Source: Gallicola sp.
GTDB taxonomy: Bacteria > Bacillota > Clostridia > Tissierellales > Peptoniphilaceae
Assembly (NCBI GenBank): GCA_012798975.1
Contig: JAAZME010000368.1
Coordinates: 1-8,520, forward strand
DNA: 8,520 bases
Reading direction: 5' to 3'
Shown here one piece after another: positions 5,097 to 8,520 of the stretch (the stretch's first letter is position 1; every line of letters begins with the position of its first letter). Both the position numbers and the translations under genes were made by a program. The notes under the pieces were generated by a model. The model did not search any database, was not told the origin of the DNA, and worked only from the letters and a program-made list of their open reading frames with translations.

Positions 5097-5151
5097 ATAT
5101 CTATTATTTCAAAAGAACTTTTTCCTATAGAATACACAAAAGAGGTATAAA

Positions 5152-6363
5152 ATGTTTAATAAATCGAGAAAATTAGATAACGTTTGCTATGATATACGAG
5201 GCCCGGTAATGGACGAAGCTCTTCGCATGGAAGAAGAGGGCATAAAAATATTGAAACTGAATATCGGAAACCCTGCCCCCTTCAATCTTATGGCTCCCGA
5301 TGAAATTATCGAAGACATGCGGTATAACCTTAGGGATTCTGAAGGCTATTCCGATTCCAAAGGACTTTTTTCTGCACGAAAAGCTATTATGCAGTATTGC
5401 CAGCTTAAAAACTTCCCCAACCCCTCTATAGACTATATTTATACAGGAAACGGGGTCAGCGAGCTGATCACCATGTCTATGCAGGCTTTGCTGGATACAG
5501 GAGATGAAGTCCTTGTCCCTGCTCCAGACTATCCTCTATGGACAGCTTCCGTATCTCTATCAGGCGGAACACCTATCCACTATCTTTGCGACGAAAAAGC
5601 AGACTGGAATCCAGACTTGGATGATATTCGAAAGAAGATTTCCCCTCGTACAAAGGCCATCGTTATAATCAATCCAAATAACCCGACAGGTGCCCTCTAT
5701 TCAGACGAAGTACTAAAAGAAATCGTAGAAATTGCCAGACAAAATAAACTGATGATTTTTGCAGACGAAATTTACGACCGTTTGATTTATGACGGACAAA
5801 AACATACAGCAGTTGCTTCTTTAGCCCCAGATGTTTTCGTGGTTAGCTTCAACGGACTTTCTAAATCCCATAAAGTAGCAGGATACCGTATCGGATGGAT
5901 GGTTTTAACCGGAGACCTGTCCTTAGGCAAAGGCTATATCGAAGGACTAAATCTTTTATCCTCTATGAGACTCTGCTCCAATGTCCCTGCTCAATCCATC
6001 GTACAGACGGCCTTAGGCGGCATACAGCGGGGAAACGAACTTTTAAAACCGGGCGGAAGATTATATGATCAAAACGAATACATTACAGAAGCCCTAAACG
6101 CCATCCCGGGAGTCACAGCTGTAAAACCAAAAGCAGCTTTCTATATCTTCCCGAAACTCGATATCAAGAAATTTAATATCACAGACGATATGAAATTTTC
6201 ATTAGATTTTCTGCGTTCCAAAAAAATCCTTGTCACCCAAGGAACCGGCTTCAACTGGCCAGATCCGGACCACTTCCGAATCGTCTTCTTGCCAAATATC
6301 GAAGACCTGGAATACGCAGTCGAACAATTAACAAGCTTCTTAGAACACTATAAACAGAAATAG
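5152..6363 (+). CDS. alaA: Glutamate-pyruvate aminotransferase AlaA
   Basis: 403-aa PLP-dependent fold-type I aminotransferase, cytoplasmic, making L-alanine from pyruvate with glutamate as amino donor. It closely resembles remembered E. coli AlaA (405 aa) from end to end: LDNVCYDIRGPV at 8-19, LKLNIGNPAPF at 34-44, YTGNGVSELI at 97-106 and VPAPDYPLWTA at 122-132. PLP-site residues are Asn177 in NPNNPTG, Asp205 in FADEIYD, Tyr208 and the Schiff-base Lys238 in SFNGLSKSHK. Arg376 in DHFRIVFLP should bind the substrate carboxylate. Length and catalytic set are complete. ATG 5152 follows AGAGGT and begins the conserved N-terminus. It is monocistronic: its own promoter upstream, a repeat array just after the stop, and a terminator at 6520-6561. 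Confidence 0.93.
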   Translation: MFNKSRKLDNVCYDIRGPVMDEALRMEEEGIKILKLNIGNPAPFNLMAPDEIIEDMRYNLRDSEGYSDSKGLFSARKAIMQYCQLKNFPNPSIDYIYTGNGVSELITMSMQALLDTGDEVLVPAPDYPLWTASVSLSGGTPIHYLCDEKADWNPDLDDIRKKISPRTKAIVIINPNNPTGALYSDEVLKEIVEIARQNKLMIFADEIYDRLIYDGQKHTAVASLAPDVFVVSFNGLSKSHKVAGYRIGWMVLTGDLSLGKGYIEGLNLLSSMRLCSNVPAQSIVQTALGGIQRGNELLKPGGRLYDQNEYITEALNAIPGVTAVKPKAAFYIFPKLDIKKFNITDDMKFSLDFLRSKKILVTQGTGFNWPDPDHFRIVFLPNIEDLEYAVEQLTSFLEHYKQK

Positions 6364-6373
6364 GACTTAAAAA

Positions 6374-6407
6374 AGAGTGAAGAGTATAAGAGTGACAGAG
6401 TGAAGAT
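6374..6407 (+). repeat. AGAGTG array downstream of alaA
   Basis: AGAG units start at 6374, 6381, 6389, 6397 and 6404 (spacing 7, 8, 8, 7), preceded by an A-run and beginning 11 nt after the alaA stop. The array is in the sense of alaA and is the most regular of the four in the window. Confidence 0.7.
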
Positions 6408-6519
6408 ATGGAAGAAAAACAAAAAATTCATTTATTTTTCTGCTTAAGATAGAAACGGATTATGACTAAGCCTAATTCTAATATACTATCTAATAAAATA
6501 TCGAATTAAAATAACTTTG

Positions 6520-6561
6520 TGTATCGATCTGCCTGATGAAGGCAAGATCGGTACATTTTTT
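6520..6561 (+). terminator. Terminator of the alaA transcript
   Basis: TGTATCGATCTGCCT (6520-6534) pairs with AGGCAAGATCGGTACA (6540-6555) with one T-G wobble and one bulged A, loop GATGA, followed by six T residues. It lies 156 bp past the alaA stop, so the message has a long 3' UTR containing the repeat array. Confidence 0.88.
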
Positions 6562-6570
6562 ATTCTCAAA

Positions 6571-6600
6571 AGAAACGAGCTCCATGGTTCTTCATCATCT
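6571..6600 (+). repeat. 30-bp direct repeat, copy 1
   Basis: It matches 6779-6808 at 26 of 30 positions, with the shared core TCCATG-N-TTCTTCATC-N-TCT. The two copies are 208 bp apart in the same orientation. Confidence 0.6.
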
Positions 6601-6670
6601 TACCTCTTAAAGTCCTAATCCAAATCAGGCACTTAAATTTGACAACAGATTAGCAGGTCGTTCTTATCCA

Positions 6671-6708
6671 AATAAAAAACAGAGCCTCATTCACCTGCTC
6701 CGTTCTTT
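6671..6708 (-). terminator. Terminator of the glycosyltransferase transcript
   Basis: On the minus strand, AACGGAGC (6704-6697), an 11-nt loop, GCTCTGTT (6685-6678) with one G-U pair, then TTTTATTT. It lies about 145 nt past the glycosyltransferase stop, matching the long 3' UTR seen for alaA. Confidence 0.8.
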
Positions 6709-6778
6709 CTTTCTAGTCTATTTATTATTAAAACTACAGATCCTTCAGCAAATCAAAACCTGCTTTCTATCTTATTCT

Positions 6779-6808
6779 AGAAACAATCTCCATGTTTCTT
6801 CATCCTCT
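6779..6808 (+). repeat. 30-bp direct repeat, copy 2
   Basis: Second copy of the repeat at 6571-6600, with 4 mismatches in 30. It runs into the AGAGTG array that follows the glycosyltransferase gene. Confidence 0.6.
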
Positions 6809-6840
6809 CCACTCTTCCACGCTAAGACTCTTTCACTCTT
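6804..6840 (-). repeat. AGAGTG array downstream of the glycosyltransferase gene
   Basis: On the minus strand the units are AGAGTGAA, AGAGTCTT, AGCGTGGA, AGAGTGG and AGAGGATG, with spacing 8, 8, 8 and 7. It begins about 10 nt after the stop, behind an A-run, in the sense of the gene. Confidence 0.65.
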
Positions 6841-6849
6841 TTTAGGCTC

Positions 6850-8046
6850 TTAACCTTCTTTCCTGACGATCTCCAAAACTCTCCTCACAAGCCCTGTCCA
6901 GGAATGGGATTCGATTTCTTTCCTTATCGTATCGCTTTGCTTTTCATCTTTCCATCTTCTTTGGCGGATCATGCTTTCTTTTAACCTGAGAATAAAATCT
7001 TCCTTTGATTCTTCCGCTATCTGGTCTACACCTGAAAGTATCGGCATCTCTAAAAAATCTATCCAGCCGCAATTCACAATCCATTCTCCTACAAGGTCTC
7101 TCAAATTCTCATTATCCGTCATAATAACGGAAATACCGCAGGCCAATGCTTCGATCGGAGAAAGAGGCATTCCTTCAAAATAAGAAGGAAGGATAAACAC
7201 ATCATGCTCTCTTAACAGTTCTCCCAGTTCCTGCTGGGTAACAAGGGGATATAAATGAATATCCTTGGACTGTTTTATCTTCTCTAAAATCTTCTCTGCA
7301 TTATCTCCCATAGGCTCGCCGATCAGCGTAAGTTCAACGTTCTCTAGTTCTTTCTGCAGTAAAAGAAACGCATCGATAAGCTCTGGTGTACCTTTAGCAT
7401 CGGAAAGTTTGCCTGCATAAATATATCTTGTCTTTTTATTCGGCTCTCTTTCCTTTGGAAAAAACACCTCTGGATCATAAGCTCCCCCTAAAGGATAGAG
7501 CTTCTCTTCTGAGATATGAAAATCATGGATTAAGGGTTCATGTTCCGATTTCCCTGAAGTAAATACCCCTTGTACATTTTGAAGATCTATCACTTCCTTT
7601 GCAAAATGAGGGTTCAGCTGCATTTGACGAAGATCTGTATTATGACAGAACGCAAAAACAGGACCTTCAAACTCCTTCGCCACAAGAGAAGAAAGGATCC
7701 AGGTATGATGAGTTAATACTACGTCCGGTTTAAATTCCTCCACAGCCCTTTGGAACTCTTTGTGAAAAGCCTTCTTCCAATAATGAAACTGATTTAAAGT
7801 CAGATCCCCGTAACGGGTACTTTTATAAGGCATAATATCGCTCATTCCCACAATCGGAAAGTTCAGCTCCTCTTCAAAACGAACCTTATAAACATCCTCG
7901 ATCACATCCCATTCAAAACCAGGATAAGACCCGAAAAGAGCCGCCTGCTCCACAGCTTCCTTCTTCATCTCCCCGATCACCTTCGTAAAATAAACCCCGC
8001 TCCCCGTCAAAGCAGGCAGCTGAGCAATCACATGCAAAATTCTCAT
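6850..8046 (-). CDS. Glycosyltransferase, family 4 (GT-B fold)
   Basis: 398-aa GT-B glycosyltransferase that would move a sugar from a nucleotide-activated donor to an unknown acceptor, probably at the inner face of the membrane for a cell-surface glycan or glycolipid. Seen: an N-terminal Rossmann half starting MRILHVIAQLPALTGSGVYF with the glycine-rich turn at 14-17, LTHHTW at 111-116 and FCHNTD at 133-138. The C-terminal donor-binding half begins at TRYIYAGKLSDAKGTPELIDAF (206-227, Lys213 and Lys218) and carries the E-x7-E motif in FEGMPLSPIEAL (Glu291 and Glu299). No membrane span is seen. ATG 8046 with GGAGAGGG just upstream is preferred over the ATG at 8058, which lacks a good site and would add MERD. 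It is monocistronic, with no other cell-wall genes nearby, so donor and acceptor cannot be assigned. Confidence 0.9.
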   Translation of the reverse strand: MRILHVIAQLPALTGSGVYFTKVIGEMKKEAVEQAALFGSYPGFEWDVIEDVYKVRFEEELNFPIVGMSDIMPYKSTRYGDLTLNQFHYWKKAFHKEFQRAVEEFKPDVVLTHHTWILSSLVAKEFEGPVFAFCHNTDLRQMQLNPHFAKEVIDLQNVQGVFTSGKSEHEPLIHDFHISEEKLYPLGGAYDPEVFFPKEREPNKKTRYIYAGKLSDAKGTPELIDAFLLLQKELENVELTLIGEPMGDNAEKILEKIKQSKDIHLYPLVTQQELGELLREHDVFILPSYFEGMPLSPIEALACGISVIMTDNENLRDLVGEWIVNCGWIDFLEMPILSGVDQIAEESKEDFILRLKESMIRQRRWKDEKQSDTIRKEIESHSWTGLVRRVLEIVRKEG

Positions 8047-8088
8047 ATCCCTCTCCATCTATAAATTCTTCATTTAATAACTATGTAT

Positions 8089-8094
8089 ATAGTA
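8089..8094 (-). promoter_or_regulatory. Possible extended -10 of the glycosyltransferase promoter
   Basis: On the minus strand, TGT-TACTAT forms an extended -10 about 40 nt before ATG 8046. No good -35 is seen 17 nt upstream, so the call rests on the extended element alone. Confidence 0.4.
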
Positions 8095-8183
8095 ACATAA
8101 AGAAAAGAAGATTTTAAAAAAGATAAAGTTCGCTAGTTTTCTTTTATCTATCATCAAACTTTTATAGTGTGTCCCTTGGTAAC

Positions 8184-8256
8184 TAGTAGTTGCTTACCAG
8201 ATCCTTACCGGGTACTTATAGGATACTTGCTATATACTTATCGGCTACTTAATAAG
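8184..8256 (+). repeat. Degenerate 11-bp tandem array with TAC(C/T)T-type units
   Basis: Units start at 8184, 8195, 8206, 8213, 8224, 8235 and 8246. All steps are 11 bp except one 7-bp step. The last four units all begin TACTT (TACTTATAGGA, TACTTGCTATA, TACTTATCGGC, TACTTAATAAG). No inverted symmetry and no coding sense is seen. Confidence 0.6.
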
Positions 8257-8282
8257 AATTTCATATTTCACATCCCCTGCTT

Positions 8283-8347
8283 CCTAGCCCCTATAACCTA
8301 TTTCCTATCTTTTCCCTACTACCTATGCTCTATAACCTATTCCCTAT
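8283..8347 (-). repeat. Degenerate 7-bp tandem array, ATAGGNN on the minus strand
   Basis: CCTAT-like units on the + strand start at 8283, 8290, 8297, 8304, 8315, 8322, 8329, 8336 and 8343. All steps are 7 bp except one of 11 bp. As a result 8291-8310 and 8330-8349 repeat at 19 of 20 positions. Confidence 0.65.
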
Positions 8348-8365
8348 CTCTTCTCTCTTTCCTCT

Positions 8366-8383
8366 AGGCCGCAAAGCGGTCCT
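8366..8383. other. Short GC-rich hairpin
   Basis: AGGCCGC (8366-8372), loop AAA, GCGGTCCT (8376-8383), pairing over 6-7 bp with one bulge or wobble. It stands out by base composition from the pyrimidine-rich DNA around it and has no T-run. Its function is unknown. Confidence 0.4.
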
Positions 8384-8437
8384 GCCTGGGTCTTGTGTGG
8401 GATCCCGCCTATCTTTTCCCTTTTTATATTTTTATCC

Positions 8438-8472
8438 ACAAAAAAACCCTGCAGGATAAATCGTACAAGGTT
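8438..8472 (-). terminator. Terminator of the rRNA operon
   Basis: On the minus strand, AACCTTGTA (8472-8464), a 10-nt loop, TGCAGGGTT (8453-8445) with two G-U pairs, then a run of T residues (8446-8440, partly in the stem). It begins about 8 nt after the 5S rRNA 3' end. Confidence 0.8.
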
Positions 8473-8479
8473 CTTTTGT

Positions 8480-8520
8480 TGAGCGACTACCTACTCTCCC
8501 AATCCGTTTCCGGATAAGTA
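8480..8520 (-). rRNA. rrf: 5S ribosomal RNA, 3' end only (cut by the window edge)
   Basis: The minus strand reads GGAAACGGATTGGGAGAGTAGGTAGTCGC at 8513-8484, written here for its motif GGGAGAGTAGGT, the conserved 3' region of 5S rRNA. The exact 3' end is estimated. A terminator follows directly, so this is the last gene of an rRNA operon transcribed leftward. About two thirds of the 5S gene, and presumably 23S and 16S, lie to the right of the window. Confidence 0.85.

Larger units (their letters stand above)
6364..6849. other. 486-bp convergent intergenic region
   Basis: It lies between the stops of alaA and the glycosyltransferase. It holds an AGAGTG array after each gene, in each gene's sense, one terminator per strand and a pair of 30-bp direct repeats. 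Between 6408 and 6519 and between 6601 and 6670 I see no gene; the longest starts there give only about 14 codons without ribosome sites. Confidence 0.7.
8059..8479. other. Spacer between the glycosyltransferase gene and the rRNA operon
   Basis: No supported protein gene is present; open frames here run through low-complexity, pyrimidine-rich DNA. Contents from left to right are a probable glycosyltransferase promoter, an 11-bp periodic array, a 7-bp periodic array, a short GC-rich hairpin and the 5S rRNA terminator. Confidence 0.7.

Noticed and set aside
6482..6561. A very short RNA between TATACT near 6483 and the terminator at 6520-6561
   Set aside because: The -35 is poor (TTATGA, 16-nt spacer) and the hairpin is adequately explained as the alaA terminator.
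8167..8367. A 66-codon ORF upstream of the 5S rRNA
   Set aside because: It is rich in Tyr, Leu, Ser and Pro because it reads through the 7- and 11-bp pyrimidine-rich repeats; it has no ribosome site and no family resemblance.

Overview
The window looks like a chromosomal segment from a low-GC Bacillota, most likely a Clostridia-class anaerobe. The grounds are AT-rich DNA, strong AGGAGG-type ribosome binding sites, an Asp23/Gls24 protein, a DUF975 membrane protein, a cytidylate-kinase-like protein and a clostridial-style DtxR regulator. I cannot name the genus. No mobile element, CRISPR array or phage gene is visible.

Layout, left to right. An Asp23/Gls24 gene (+) converges on a cytidylate-kinase-like gene (-), with a structured, repeat-containing gap between them. 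Upstream of the kinase-like gene lies a two-gene minus-strand operon, DUF975 membrane protein then sppA. It has an excellent promoter (TTGACA-17-TATACT) and a 12-bp terminator hairpin. Next comes a second minus-strand operon, a DtxR/MntR-family metalloregulator followed by an ArsC-type arsenate reductase. Beyond it is a 510-bp gap that is not empty. I read it as an unannotated minus-strand small RNA of about 260 nt, with a near-consensus promoter, a Fur-type box abutting the -35, five helices with C-rich single-stranded segments, and a terminator with seven U residues. Then follow alaA (+, glutamate-pyruvate aminotransferase), a repeat-rich convergent gap, and a GT4-type glycosyltransferase (-). 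The right edge holds a repeat-rich spacer, an rRNA-operon terminator and the 3' end of a 5S rRNA gene (-), so an rRNA operon lies just outside the window.

How the parts may work together. The small RNA has the features of an iron-responsive, Shine-Dalgarno-targeting regulator, comparable in design to RyhB or FsrA. It lies beside a metal-dependent repressor gene, so the 3758-5014 block may be a small metal-response locus. This is inference from sequence only.

The second recurrent theme is short degenerate repeats. Arrays of AGAGTG with 7-9 bp spacing follow four genes, always in the sense of the gene they follow. Before the rRNA operon there are two further arrays, one of 7-bp and one of 11-bp period.
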